Source of the DNA: JAYPWI01 sp038135065
GTDB taxonomy: Bacteria; Actinomycetota; Acidimicrobiia; Acidimicrobiales; Poriferisodalaceae
Direction: 5' to 3'
NCBI GenBank assembly: GCA_038135065.1
Contig: JAYPWI010000037.1
Location: 1-27,924 of the forward strand
DNA length: 27,924 nt
Shown here: in pieces, positions 14,285 through 21,888 of the stretch
Layout of the letters: every line of letters starts with the position of its first letter
Numbering within the stretch: the stretch's first letter is position 1
The notes under the pieces: generated by a model
What the model saw: the letters and a program-made list of their open reading frames with translations, nothing else
Told to the model about the DNA's origin: nothing
The model's database searches: none
Made by a program: the position numbers and the translations under genes

Positions 14285-14878
14285 GTGATGCTGCGCAGCA
14301 ACGCGACCGCCGCCACCGTCGGGTCGATCGTCATCCTGGTGGCCACGGCCTGTGGACCCTCGACCGACAGATCCTCGATCGACTCGACCACCACGGTCGC
14401 GGCAGCCGTCACCGCACCTCCTACGACGCAGGCCTCCGACGAGTCGTCGTCCACCGCCGAGCAGTCGGTCGAGTCCCGGGCCCTGATCCTCGCCCTGGCC
14501 GGGCCGCAATTGGGCGGGGGCACCTTCGACCCCCAGAGCGTCGCTGGCCGTGAGGTTCTCCTGTGGTTCTGGGCACCGTGGTGATCGTCGTGTCAGCGAG
14601 AAGCCCCTGCGGTCGCAGAGGCGAAGAACACCTACGGCGATGCTCTGACCATCATCGGCATGCCCGGACGCGACACGATCGACAAGATGCAGGCCTTCGT
14701 CGACCAGCGTGACCTGGCCACCTTCCCCCACATCCCCGATGGCGACGACGCTGCGCTGTGGTCTGCGTTCGGTGTTCGGGGACAACCGGCATGGGTGCTG
14801 GTGGGACTCGACGGTTCGACCGAGGTCGGCTTCGGGGCCATACCCGAGGACGTACTGACGAGGGCCGCTGGCGCCTGA
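14285..14878 (+). CDS. Lipoprotein thioredoxin (MPT53/TlpA-like) with in-frame TGA at the redox-motif cysteine: candidate selenoprotein
   Basis: Read through the TGA at 14582-14584, this frame gives 197 residues. Residues 1-23 are a lipoprotein signal (ILVATAC, lipid on C23), then a Ser/Thr-rich linker to about residue 65. The thioredoxin fold follows: strand VLLWFWAPW, the redox motif W-TGA-S-S-C (codons 99-103), QREAP, strand ALTIIGMPG, and GQPAWVLVGLDG with the cis-proline at P168. Mycobacterial MPT53 has WFWTPWCPFC at this place, so the TGA replaces exactly the nucleophilic cysteine while C103 is retained. The frame stays open for 97 codons with normal composition and conserved fold. The gene would act outside the membrane as a thiol-disulfide (or selenenylsulfide) oxidoreductase. 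Alternatives are a TGC/TGT to TGA mutation or base error, or a true pseudogene. An automatic annotation would split it into 14285-14584 and 14660-14878. Confidence 0.8.
14603..14622 (+). promoter_or_regulatory. Candidate bacterial SECIS hairpin downstream of the in-frame TGA
   Basis: Arms GCCCCTGC (14603-14610) and GCAGAGGC (14615-14622) pair over eight positions with one C-A mismatch, closing a GGTC loop (14611-14614). The loop starts 26 nt after the TGA. Bacterial SECIS elements lie inside the coding region just after the UGA, with a G in the first two loop positions. The E. coli fdhF element also has GGUC at its apex, where SelB binds. Hairpins are frequent in GC-rich DNA, so this alone is not proof. 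Confidence 0.55.
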
Positions 14879-14886
14879 GGCCCCGA

Positions 14887-15132
14887 TCACCGGCGCCGCC
14901 AGACCGCCACGAGCTTTGTCACAACTGCACCACTGAGTGCGGCGATCCCGAGCATGAGCCAGCGGGGAAGTTCACCTTGGGCACCCAGGAAGCGGACTTC
15001 CGTCGGCTCCGCGTTCTGGACGACGAACACGGCGCCGGCCCCAACCACGCCGACGATGAGCGCCACAACGACCTTCTGCCAGCCCGACATCCCACCGCTG
15101 TCCGGCTCCTCCACCTCGAACTCGTGGGTCAT
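14887..15132 (-). CDS. Small LapA-domain (DUF1049-like) inner-membrane protein
   Basis: 81 residues from ATG 15132, preceded by a strong Shine-Dalgarno (GGAGG about 5 nt upstream), which decides the start although the frame runs further up. An acidic, soluble N-terminus is followed by helix one (VVVALIVGVVGAGAVFVVQNAEPTEVRFLG), the typical LapA pattern of a helix ending in QN and a short beta hairpin. Helix two (WLMLGIAALSGAVVTKLVAVW) ends in Arg-Arg-Arg. In proteobacteria LapA helps assemble lipopolysaccharide; in Actinobacteria the role is unknown. It is convergent with the thioredoxin gene (8 nt) and divergent from the SRPBCC gene. Confidence 0.82.
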   Translation of the reverse strand: MTHEFEVEEPDSGGMSGWQKVVVALIVGVVGAGAVFVVQNAEPTEVRFLGAQGELPRWLMLGIAALSGAVVTKLVAVWRRR

Positions 15133-15191
15133 CCCCCCTCCTCGTGGCGAATCCGCCGAACAGCATTGTTGGCGCTGATTCCCCTGGCTCG

Positions 15192-15197
15192 TAACGT
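15192..15197 (+). promoter_or_regulatory. -10 hexamer TAACGT, leaderless-type, for the SRPBCC gene
   Basis: TAACGT ends 8 nt before ATG 15206, with no Shine-Dalgarno in between. Confidence 0.45.
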
Positions 15198-15205
15198 AGC
15201 GACCC

Positions 15206-15643
15206 ATGGCAGCACAGCAGGTCAGCGTCGAACGACTGATCGATGCTCCAGCCCAGAAGATCTTCGATCTCCTCGCCGACCCGGCAGGCCACGCGCTGAT
15301 CGATGGCTCGGGCACCGTCTTGGGCCATCGGGGTCAACAGACGCGGCTGGCCCTCGGCAGCACCTTCGGCATGAACATGCGGGTAGGCGTTCCCTACCGG
15401 ATGAAGAATCGGGTGATGGAGTTCGAGGAGAACCGCCTGATCGCCTGGTGCCACTTCTTCGGGCATCGCTGGCGCTACGAACTGCAGGAGGAAGAGACGG
15501 GCACCCTCGTACGGGAGACCTTCGACTGGAGCACCGCCCGGATCCCCGCCGTGATAGCGATCGCCGGCTATCCCAAACGGCACCCCGCCGCCATGGAGGC
15601 CACTCTCGCAAAGATCGCCGAACTCGTCGAAACTCCGAGGTGA
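15206..15643 (+). CDS. SRPBCC-superfamily (polyketide cyclase/START-like) protein
   Basis: 145 residues matching the helix-grip fold. An opening strand VSVERLIDAPAQKIFDLLADPAGHALIDGSG has the typical APA..IF.LLADP signature. Strands around GVPYRMKNRVMEFEENRLIAWCHFFGHRWRYEL build the hydrophobic pocket. A long C-terminal helix (HPAAMEATLAKIAELVE) packs over it. Members bind or transform hydrophobic ligands; the ligand here cannot be predicted. It may be co-transcribed with the lipoprotein gene that starts 37 nt downstream. Confidence 0.85.
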   Translation: MAAQQVSVERLIDAPAQKIFDLLADPAGHALIDGSGTVLGHRGQQTRLALGSTFGMNMRVGVPYRMKNRVMEFEENRLIAWCHFFGHRWRYELQEEETGTLVRETFDWSTARIPAVIAIAGYPKRHPAAMEATLAKIAELVETPR

Positions 15644-15679
15644 CCGGCGGGCGTCCGCCATGCGCGAGACTCCGAAGCG

Positions 15680-16168
15680 ATGGGTGTTGTTCGCAGGATG
15701 GCTCGGCTCTTGGCCGGCGTGTCGCTGGTCGTCGGTTGTAGCAGCGGCGCCCGACCTGCACTCGACGATGCGAGCACCCGGGACCAGGTCGGTCGCATCA
15801 CTGCCCCCGGACAGGTAGGCATTCTCCGCCTGCGGACTGGTGATTGCTTCATCGCTGGCGAGGCGCAGGTCGTCGAGTTCGTTTCGGGAGTGCCGTGCTC
15901 GATGGATCACGACGGCGAGGTGTTCGCGGTCTTCGACATGCAGGACAGCACCTGGCCCGGCGCCACCACTGTCGAGTCAGTCGCCACGCGGGAATGTCAG
16001 GCTCGCTTCAGTTCGGCGACCGGTCTGGCCCTCGACGCCGCAGTCGCCCGACTCAGCGCCTTCGCCCCCACCATGGATTCATGGAACGAGGACCGTTCGA
16101 TCATCTGCATCGCGACATCACCCGACGGCAGCATGATGCGCGGCACGCTCACCGGGGCAGGAACCTGA
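15680..16168 (+). CDS. Lipoprotein with septum-formation-type domain
   Basis: 162 residues. A short basic start and a perfect lipobox (LVVGC, lipid on C20) make it a membrane-attached lipoprotein. The mature domain has GDCF (C56), VPCSMDHDGEVFAVFDM (C73), TREC and IICIA. That pattern, with four cysteines likely forming two disulfides, resembles the 'Septum formation' domain of actinobacterial surface proteins, in which VPC...HDGEV is the recognisable core. The molecular role is unknown. An alternative ATG 18 nt downstream would shorten the n-region. It is convergent with the RNase HI-SLOG gene after only 6 nt. Confidence 0.8.
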   Translation: MGVVRRMARLLAGVSLVVGCSSGARPALDDASTRDQVGRITAPGQVGILRLRTGDCFIAGEAQVVEFVSGVPCSMDHDGEVFAVFDMQDSTWPGATTVESVATRECQARFSSATGLALDAAVARLSAFAPTMDSWNEDRSIICIATSPDGSMMRGTLTGAGT

Positions 16169-16174
16169 GACCGA

Positions 16175-17236
16175 TTACTGGCCCGGTTCGAGCACCCAGA
16201 CGTCGTCACCGAGTTCTCGCTCGAGTTTCCGCTGCAATTCACCGAGGGTGCGATCGTCTGGGCGACGGACGATGATCGCCTCTGCGCTGTGGCGAGCTAG
16301 CCAATCGTCCCGTCGGGCCATGGCTGCGCCGAACTGCGCTGGAGTCTGCGGTGGCGTGTCGTTCACCACCACGACCCGGCGTGCTCCCTCCCGCAACTCC
16401 TGGAATCGACGACGGGTTGCCTCTGGCCACTTCTCGTCGAGTCCCTCGAACGCAAGCACGGCCACGTACTCGACACCGGCCGCAGCAGCAGCCTCGGCCC
16501 CCAACATCTCGGCCCCGAGACCCAACCCTGTCGCAACAACAACGCCAGGGGTTACCTCTCGCTTGGCCCTGAGGATGTCGATGAGGCGACGCCGCACCGA
16601 GAGGCTGGTCGGGTTCTCTCGATAACCGCCCAGTTCGGGCGGCCGGTGGCCCACCACCGCCACGAGGTGCTCGGGCGCACCGCCTGGCTCGCGCTGCTGC
16701 AGCCGTGGTGGTTCGGGGGCGAGCAGTGCCTCGCTGACCGGCCGACGTGGCGGCCGATCCGGATCCAGACCGTCGAGCACCGCATCGACGAAGCGGTCGC
16801 CGCTGGCCCCGTGCTGTGTTGCGGCAGCCGTCGTGGCAAGGCGATCGGCGGCATCGTTCAAACGGTTGCCCGCGTGACCCTTCACCCATTCGAACGTGAC
16901 ATCGCCCCTGGCGTTGACGAGTTCGATGAAGGGTTCCCACAGGTCGCGATTGGCAACAGGCTGACGTTGGGAGTTCTTCCAGCCCCTCTTGTGCCAGCCC
17001 TTCCACCACCCCTGCACAAAGCAATTCACGACGTAGGTCGAGTCGCTCACCAGCTTCACCGGCCCGTGGAGGGCCTCCACTGCGGTGAAGGCCGCAAGGA
17101 GCTCCATCCGCTGGTTCGTCGTGTTGGACGAAGCCCCCGAGGCCCACGGGCCTCCGTCCACCACGTAGGCCCAGCCACCGGGGCCAGGATTCCCCAGACA
17201 GGCCCCGTCCGTGAACACCTCGATCACTGCCACCAC
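16175..17236 (-). CDS. rnhA: RNase HI fused to a SLOG-fold (YpsA/DprA-like) domain
   Basis: 353 residues. Residues 1-140 are a complete type I RNase H, which cuts RNA in RNA-DNA hybrids. The four metal ligands are D10 (FTDGAC), E45 (RMELLAA), D65 (SDSTYV) and D131 (HAGNRLNDAAD), with H121. The basic segment WWKGWHKRGWKN matches the substrate-binding handle. A Pro/Arg linker (about 155-190) leads to a second domain. It opens VVGHRPPELGGYRENP, continues with VVVATGLGLGAEMLGAEAAAAAGVEYVAVL and ends with a RRVVVV strand. This is the pattern of the SLOG/YpsA Rossmann-like nucleotide-binding fold. The start is one of two adjacent GTGs (17236 or 17233) after a GGAAGG. It is divergent from aceE. SLOG domains are thought to bind or process nucleotide-derived ligands; the link to RNase H is unexplained. 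Confidence 0.88.
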   Translation of the reverse strand: MVAVIEVFTDGACLGNPGPGGWAYVVDGGPWASGASSNTTNQRMELLAAFTAVEALHGPVKLVSDSTYVVNCFVQGWWKGWHKRGWKNSQRQPVANRDLWEPFIELVNARGDVTFEWVKGHAGNRLNDAADRLATTAAATQHGASGDRFVDAVLDGLDPDRPPRRPVSEALLAPEPPRLQQREPGGAPEHLVAVVGHRPPELGGYRENPTSLSVRRRLIDILRAKREVTPGVVVATGLGLGAEMLGAEAAAAAGVEYVAVLAFEGLDEKWPEATRRRFQELREGARRVVVVNDTPPQTPAQFGAAMARRDDWLARHSAEAIIVRRPDDRTLGELQRKLERELGDDVWVLEPGQ

Positions 17237-17321
17237 AACCTTCCAGTGCGTCGGCGGGGCTGCCGCGACCGCTCACCGTAGTGCCTGCCCCTCCGTGTGC
17301 CCGCCACCCTGCCAGAGATGG

Positions 17322-17327
17322 GATCAT
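17322..17327 (+). promoter_or_regulatory. Weak -10-like hexamer GATCAT before aceE
   Basis: GATCAT ends 7 nt before GTG 17335. It matches only A2 and T6 of TANNNT, but its position agrees with the leaderless pattern of the window. Confidence 0.22.
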
Positions 17328-17334
17328 TGGTGGC

Positions 17335-20037
17335 GTGATCTTCGACGGGTTCCACGAACAGCTTCCCGACATCGACCCGACCGAAACCGACGAATGGGTG
17401 CAGTCGTTCGCTTCGGTCGTCGATCAACACGGGATCAACCGGGCGCGCTTTCTCATCCGACGCCTGATGAGTGCTGCGCAGGCCCTACAGGTCGACTTCC
17501 CGGCCACCGTGTCGAGTCCGTACATCAACACGATTCCGCCCGAGGACGAGCCGTGGTTCCCCGGCGACGAAGAGATCGAGCGTCGTCTTCGGGCCTATGT
17601 GCGATGGAACGCCGTGGCCATGGTGACCCATGCCAATAGCTGGGCCGACGGCATCGGCGGCCACTTGAGCACGTTTGCCAGCTCTGCGGCCCTGTACGAC
17701 GTCGGACTCAACCATTTCTTTCAAGGAAAGAGCGAGGGCACTCCTGGCGATCACGTCTACATCCAGGGGCACGCAGCACCGGGCATCTACGCCCGCGCGT
17801 TCCTCGAAGGAAGGTTGCAGCACGACGATCTCGACCACTTCCGCCGAGAGATCGGGCGGACAGGGCTGTCGTCATATCCCCACCCGCGCCTGATGCCCGA
17901 TTTCTGGGAGTACCCGACGGTGTCCATGGGCCTGGGGCCGATCTCCGCCATCTACCAAGCCCGCTTCAATCGATACCTGCACAACCGACGCATCGACGAC
18001 ACTTCCAACTCCACCGTCTGGTGCTTCGTTGGTGACGGCGAGACCGACGAACCCGAAACCCTGGGCGCCCTCCACCTCGCAGCACGAGAGCGGCTCGACA
18101 ACCTGATCTTCGTCGTGAACTGCAACCTGCAACGACTCGACGGGCCAGTTCGCGGCAACGGCAAGATCATCCAGGAGCTCGAAGCCAACTTCCGCGGTTC
18201 GGGCTGGAACGTCATCAAGGTCATCTGGGGGTCCCGTTGGGACGAACTGCTTGCCCGAGACCGTGACGGCGTGCTGCTTCGCAAGATGACAGAAACCGTG
18301 GACGGTGAGTACCAGCGCTACTCGGTGGAGTCCGGGGCGTACATCCGAGAACACTTCTTCGGTCCAGACCCGCGGCTGCGCCAGATGGTCGAACACCTCA
18401 CCGACGAAGAGCTCCAGCAGCTGCCCCGGGGAGGCCACGACTACCGGAAGCTCTACGCAGCCTTCAAAGCTGCAGTGGAACACGAAGGCGGGCCGACCGT
18501 CATTCTCACCAAGACGGTCAAGGGCTGGACCTTGGGGCCCGACCTCGAAGCCCGGAATGCCACCCATCAGATCAAGAAGCTGAACCGAGGACAGCTGGAG
18601 TTGATCCGTCAGCGACTCCGACTCGAGGATCAGATCGACGAGAACTTCGACGAGGACAACCCGCCCTACTACCGACCCGATCCGGGCTCCACCGAGCACG
18701 ACTACCTGATGAGTCGACGTCGAGCACTCGGTGGCCCCTTGCCCAGTCGCAACGCCGACTGGCGACGCCGCGACCTACCCATGCCGTCGACGACCCCGTT
18801 CGAGGAGATGAACGCCGGGTCCGGCGAGCAGGCGGTGTCGACCACCATGGCGTTCACCCGCATGCTTCGGGCGCTGTGTCGTGAGGACGGATTCGGGGAG
18901 CGGGTGGTGCCGATCATCCCCGACGAGGCTCGGACCTTCGGAATGGACTCCCTGTTCCGGGAGTTCGGCATCTACGCCAGCCGCGGCCAGTTGTACGAGC
19001 CGGTCGACCACAACCTGTTGCTGTCCTACACCGAGGAGCGCGACGGGCAGATTCTGGAGGAAGGGATCAGCGAAGCCGGTGCCTTGGCCAGCTTCACGGC
19101 TGCCGCGACGTCCTACGCAACGCGCGGCGTTCCCATGGTGCCCTTCTACACATTCTACTCGATGTTCGGTTTCCAACGAGTTGGTGATGCCATCTGGGCG
19201 TTGGGCGACATCCGGGGCCGCGGCTTCCTGATGGGAGCAACGTCGGGACGGACAACCCTGATGGGCGAGGGACTCCAGCACCAGGACGGTCACGCGCTGC
19301 TCCTGGCCAGCACCAACCCGCCGTGCCAGGCATACGACCCGGCGTTCGCCTACGAACTGGGTTGCATCATCGCCGATGGACTCCGGCGGATGTACCAGGA
19401 GAACGAGGACGTCTTCTACTACCTCGCCATCTACAACGAGAACTACGTCCAACCGCCGGTTCCCGCCGATCTCGACACCGACGCCCTGCTCCGGGGTCTG
19501 TACAAGTTCGCCGAGGCACCTCACGGTCGCTCCCACCACGCGTCCGTCCTCTTCTCGGGCACCGCATGCAACGCCGCTCGGGAGGCGGCACACATGCTCA
19601 GCGAACAGCACGACGTCGGCGTCGATCTATGGAGCGCGACCTCGTACAAGCGGCTACGAGAAGACGCACTGTCGGCCGATCGTCACAATCTGCTGCACCC
19701 CCACGAGGAGGCGAGGCGGTCCTTCGTCGAGCAACAGTTGGCCGACGGGGAGGGCCCGGTGATCGCGGTGACCGACTTCATGCGGGCGGTTCCCGACCAG
19801 GTATCCCGCTGGATCCCCCGGGACTACACCTCGCTCGGCACCGACGGGTACGGCCACAGCGACACCCGGGAACGACTGCGCGAACACTTCGAGGTCACAG
19901 CCGAGCACATCGTGGTGACCGTGCTGAGCCGCCTCGCCGCCGAGGGCGCGATACCGGTCGACAAGGTGGCGACTGCGATCAAGGAGTACGGCCTGGCGAC
20001 CGACCTTCCCGACCCCTGGGATTCCCAGGCCTACTGA
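17335..20037 (+). CDS. aceE: Pyruvate dehydrogenase E1 component, homodimeric AceE type
   Basis: About 900 residues, the usual length for the single-chain E1, which decarboxylates pyruvate with thiamine diphosphate and acetylates lipoyl-E2. The N-terminus reads LPDIDPTETDEWVQSF, then INTIPPEDEPWFPGDEEIERR and the GGHLSTFASSAALYDVGLNHFF block. The thiamine-binding motif starts at GDGETDEP (233-240) and ends at the NCN pair (262-264). The C-terminal transketolase-like half continues to a normal end. I chose GTG 17335 because homologs start near VIxxG..xLPDIDP. The frame also allows GTG 17281, which would add an unconserved 18-residue Pro/Arg stretch. E2, E3 and the lipoylation enzyme are ~4.5-9 kb away on the opposite strand. 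It is followed after 3 nt by the HhH-GPD gene. Confidence 0.95.
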   Translation: MIFDGFHEQLPDIDPTETDEWVQSFASVVDQHGINRARFLIRRLMSAAQALQVDFPATVSSPYINTIPPEDEPWFPGDEEIERRLRAYVRWNAVAMVTHANSWADGIGGHLSTFASSAALYDVGLNHFFQGKSEGTPGDHVYIQGHAAPGIYARAFLEGRLQHDDLDHFRREIGRTGLSSYPHPRLMPDFWEYPTVSMGLGPISAIYQARFNRYLHNRRIDDTSNSTVWCFVGDGETDEPETLGALHLAARERLDNLIFVVNCNLQRLDGPVRGNGKIIQELEANFRGSGWNVIKVIWGSRWDELLARDRDGVLLRKMTETVDGEYQRYSVESGAYIREHFFGPDPRLRQMVEHLTDEELQQLPRGGHDYRKLYAAFKAAVEHEGGPTVILTKTVKGWTLGPDLEARNATHQIKKLNRGQLELIRQRLRLEDQIDENFDEDNPPYYRPDPGSTEHDYLMSRRRALGGPLPSRNADWRRRDLPMPSTTPFEEMNAGSGEQAVSTTMAFTRMLRALCREDGFGERVVPIIPDEARTFGMDSLFREFGIYASRGQLYEPVDHNLLLSYTEERDGQILEEGISEAGALASFTAAATSYATRGVPMVPFYTFYSMFGFQRVGDAIWALGDIRGRGFLMGATSGRTTLMGEGLQHQDGHALLLASTNPPCQAYDPAFAYELGCIIADGLRRMYQENEDVFYYLAIYNENYVQPPVPADLDTDALLRGLYKFAEAPHGRSHHASVLFSGTACNAAREAAHMLSEQHDVGVDLWSATSYKRLREDALSADRHNLLHPHEEARRSFVEQQLADGEGPVIAVTDFMRAVPDQVSRWIPRDYTSLGTDGYGHSDTRERLREHFEVTAEHIVVTVLSRLAAEGAIPVDKVATAIKEYGLATDLPDPWDSQAY

Positions 20038-20040
20038 CGG

Positions 20041-20607
20041 GTGGCTGTTCGACCAACGGGCGACGAGCAGGCGGACGCTCTGCTGAACCGATCACCTCTT
20101 GCCCTGCTGCTCGGCATGATGCTGGACCAACAGATTCCCATCGAGCGGGCCTTTGCCGGGCCAGCCGAGTTGGAACGGCGGATCGGAGTCTTCGACGCCC
20201 CGCGTCTCGCCGCCATGGAAGAGGACGACCTCGTCGAAGCGTTCTGCGCCAAGCCGGCACTGCACCGATTCCCTGCCGTGATGGCCAAGCGAGCCCGCGC
20301 CATCTGCACCCTGCTGGTCGAACAGTACGGGGGAGATCCGTCAGCGCTATGGGCAGACGTCGACGACGCAGCAGAGTTGACCCGGCGATTGAGGCAGCTA
20401 CCCGGATTCGGTGCCAACAGCACCCGGATCTTCATCGCGCTGCTCGCCAAACGGTTCGAGGTGTGTCCCCCTGGCTGGGAAGCCGAGGCTGGCCACTACA
20501 GCGAACCCGGGCTTCGGTCGGTTGCCGATCTCGACAGCACGGAAGCTCTTGCCGCCCTGAGAGCCCAGCGCAAGGCGGCAGCGAGAACGAAGGGAGCGAC
20601 GTCATGA
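20041..20607 (+). CDS. HhH-GPD-type protein, putative DNA-repair glycosylase relative
   Basis: 188 residues from a GTG 3 nt after the aceE stop, so translation is probably coupled. The helical pattern LLLGMMLDQQIPIERAFAGPAEL and the hairpin LPGFGANSTRIFIALLAKRF are those of the HhH-GPD superfamily, which binds DNA and removes damaged bases. The segment after the hairpin, where glycosylases place their catalytic aspartate, reads VCPPGWEAEAG. I see no aspartate there, so it may be a non-catalytic or differently acting member, as in a related actinobacterial group. The pairing with aceE has no obvious functional logic. It overlaps the next gene by ATGA. Confidence 0.78.
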   Translation: MAVRPTGDEQADALLNRSPLALLLGMMLDQQIPIERAFAGPAELERRIGVFDAPRLAAMEEDDLVEAFCAKPALHRFPAVMAKRARAICTLLVEQYGGDPSALWADVDDAAELTRRLRQLPGFGANSTRIFIALLAKRFEVCPPGWEAEAGHYSEPGLRSVADLDSTEALAALRAQRKAAARTKGATS

Positions 20608-21071
20608 CCGACCATGCCCTGCCCTGGCCCGAACGATGGTTCGAGGACTATCGAGTCGGTGATCGAGGTCAGTTCGGATCCGTCACCGTCGAGCAGGCAG
20701 ACATCATCGAGTTCGGGCAGAGATTCGATCCGCAGCCGTTCCACACCGATCCCGAGCTCGCTCGCTCTACCTCGTTCGGCGGCCTCATTGCCTCCGGGTG
20801 GCACACCGGCGCCCTGATGATGCGACTCCTCGTCGACGGTGTTCTGGGGCCCTCGAGCATGGGCTCGCCCGGGCTGGACGAGCTGCTGTGGCTCGTTCCC
20901 GTGCGGCCGGGCGACACCCTGACCCTCCATTCGACCGTCGAAGCCGTCACCCCGAGCCGCTCCCGCGCCGATCGAGGCTTCGTCAAGATGACCCAGGAGA
21001 TGGTCAACCAGGAGGGGGTCGTGGCCTTGCGGGCAGTGGCAAACATGATGCTGCGCCGACGGGAGGGGTGA
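20604..21071 (+). CDS. MaoC-like hot-dog-fold (R)-specific enoyl-CoA hydratase
   Basis: 155 residues. The start ATG overlaps the preceding stop (ATGA) and has GGGAG about 9 nt upstream. The hydratase signature FGQRFDPQPFHTDPELARSTSFGGLIASGWHT gives the catalytic Asp42 and His47, followed by the usual GGLIASGWHTGALM helix. The C-terminal part (WLVPVRPGDTLTLHSTVEAVTPSRSR) completes the hot-dog fold. It would hydrate 2-enoyl-CoA or a related thioester; chain length is not predictable. Third gene of the aceE series; convergent with the alpha/beta hydrolase after 22 nt. Confidence 0.88.
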   Translation: MTDHALPWPERWFEDYRVGDRGQFGSVTVEQADIIEFGQRFDPQPFHTDPELARSTSFGGLIASGWHTGALMMRLLVDGVLGPSSMGSPGLDELLWLVPVRPGDTLTLHSTVEAVTPSRSRADRGFVKMTQEMVNQEGVVALRAVANMMLRRREG

Positions 21072-21093
21072 AACGCCTCGTTCGGGTCGAAGC

Positions 21094-21882
21094 TCAGTCG
21101 ACCGCCGGCACCGATCCGTGGAGCGACGAGCGATCCACTACCTGGCCCTCCAACCACCCGAGCAGCACGGCCACTGCCCGCGGGTCGTGACGAATCCGAT
21201 GGTCAGCGCCCGGGATCAGGCGCAACTCGGCACCCGGGAGGCGGGCCGCCAACTGGCGAGCATCTTCAGCGGGAACCTGGCGATCGTTCAACCCGTGCAG
21301 AATCAGCACCGGACGCCCCGACAGTCCGTCAATGGCGTCGAGGGGTCGATTGTCGCGGAGTTGTCGAGCCCAAGGGCCAAGGGAAGCAGGCTCTCCGTCT
21401 TCGAGCACTCCCACGACCCGGCAATGCTGAGCGAAGCGACGTGGCTCCTGCGCCCAGTCGTCGAAATCGGCCCGCGCAGCCATCAGGGCCACACCTCGAA
21501 TCTCCGGATCGCGCGCAGCGGCCAGGATGCACAAACTTCCACCGGTCGTGGAACCCACCAGCCATACCCCCCGGCATCCCTCCGATCGCAGCCGCTCGAC
21601 ACTGCGCCCGACATCGGCGATCCATCCCTCCAGGGAAAAGAAGCCAGCCGATTCGCCGCACCCTCGTAGAGAAACCGCCAACACCGTCCAGCCCTGCTCG
21701 GCGGCAAGGCGCTCGGCGAACATCTGGTAGGTCCGGTTGGGGACCCCGGGCCGCTGTACGGACGGGAAGCCGTGGCACAGCACGATCCCCGGTCCGTTCG
21801 CCGACCCCCTGGTCGGTCGCACGAGATAGGCGTCGAGTACGGGGTCGCCGTCGATGCTCGTCTCGGTGACGGTCGTGGGCAC
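21094..21882 (-). CDS. Alpha/beta hydrolase with Thr at the nucleophile position
   Basis: 262 residues with a clear alpha/beta-hydrolase order. The oxyanion-hole strand is GIVLCHGFPS. The nucleophile elbow WLVGSTTGGSL is at 107-117. The acid is in HGLNDRQVP and the histidine in PGADHRIRHDP. The elbow consensus G-x-S-x-G reads G110-S-T112-T-G114, so threonine occupies the nucleophile position. Ser111 lies one residue earlier. It may be inactive, use threonine, or be a family variant. GTG start, 6 nt after the stop of the 67-residue protein, so the two are probably one operon. No substrate can be inferred. Confidence 0.82.
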   Translation of the reverse strand: MPTTVTETSIDGDPVLDAYLVRPTRGSANGPGIVLCHGFPSVQRPGVPNRTYQMFAERLAAEQGWTVLAVSLRGCGESAGFFSLEGWIADVGRSVERLRSEGCRGVWLVGSTTGGSLCILAAARDPEIRGVALMAARADFDDWAQEPRRFAQHCRVVGVLEDGEPASLGPWARQLRDNRPLDAIDGLSGRPVLILHGLNDRQVPAEDARQLAARLPGAELRLIPGADHRIRHDPRAVAVLLGWLEGQVVDRSSLHGSVPAVD

Positions 21883-21888
21883 GGAGGA

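Noticed and set aside
14582..14584. UGA read as tryptophan (code 4) across the genome
   Set aside because: UGA ends many genes here cleanly (for example 3114-3116, 4720-4722, 15641-15643 and 20035-20037), and the position calls for cysteine, not tryptophan.
14264..14890. Open frame on the minus strand opposite the TGA-containing thioredoxin gene
   Set aside because: Its translation is Arg/Gly-rich with no hydrophobic or conserved pattern, whereas the plus-strand frame has lipobox, thioredoxin strands and cis-Pro on both sides of the TGA.
19323..21071. A 582-codon frame overlapping aceE and the HhH-GPD gene
   Set aside because: Only its last 155 codons (20604-21071, the MaoC-like protein) are real; the rest is an Arg/Pro-rich shadow of aceE.
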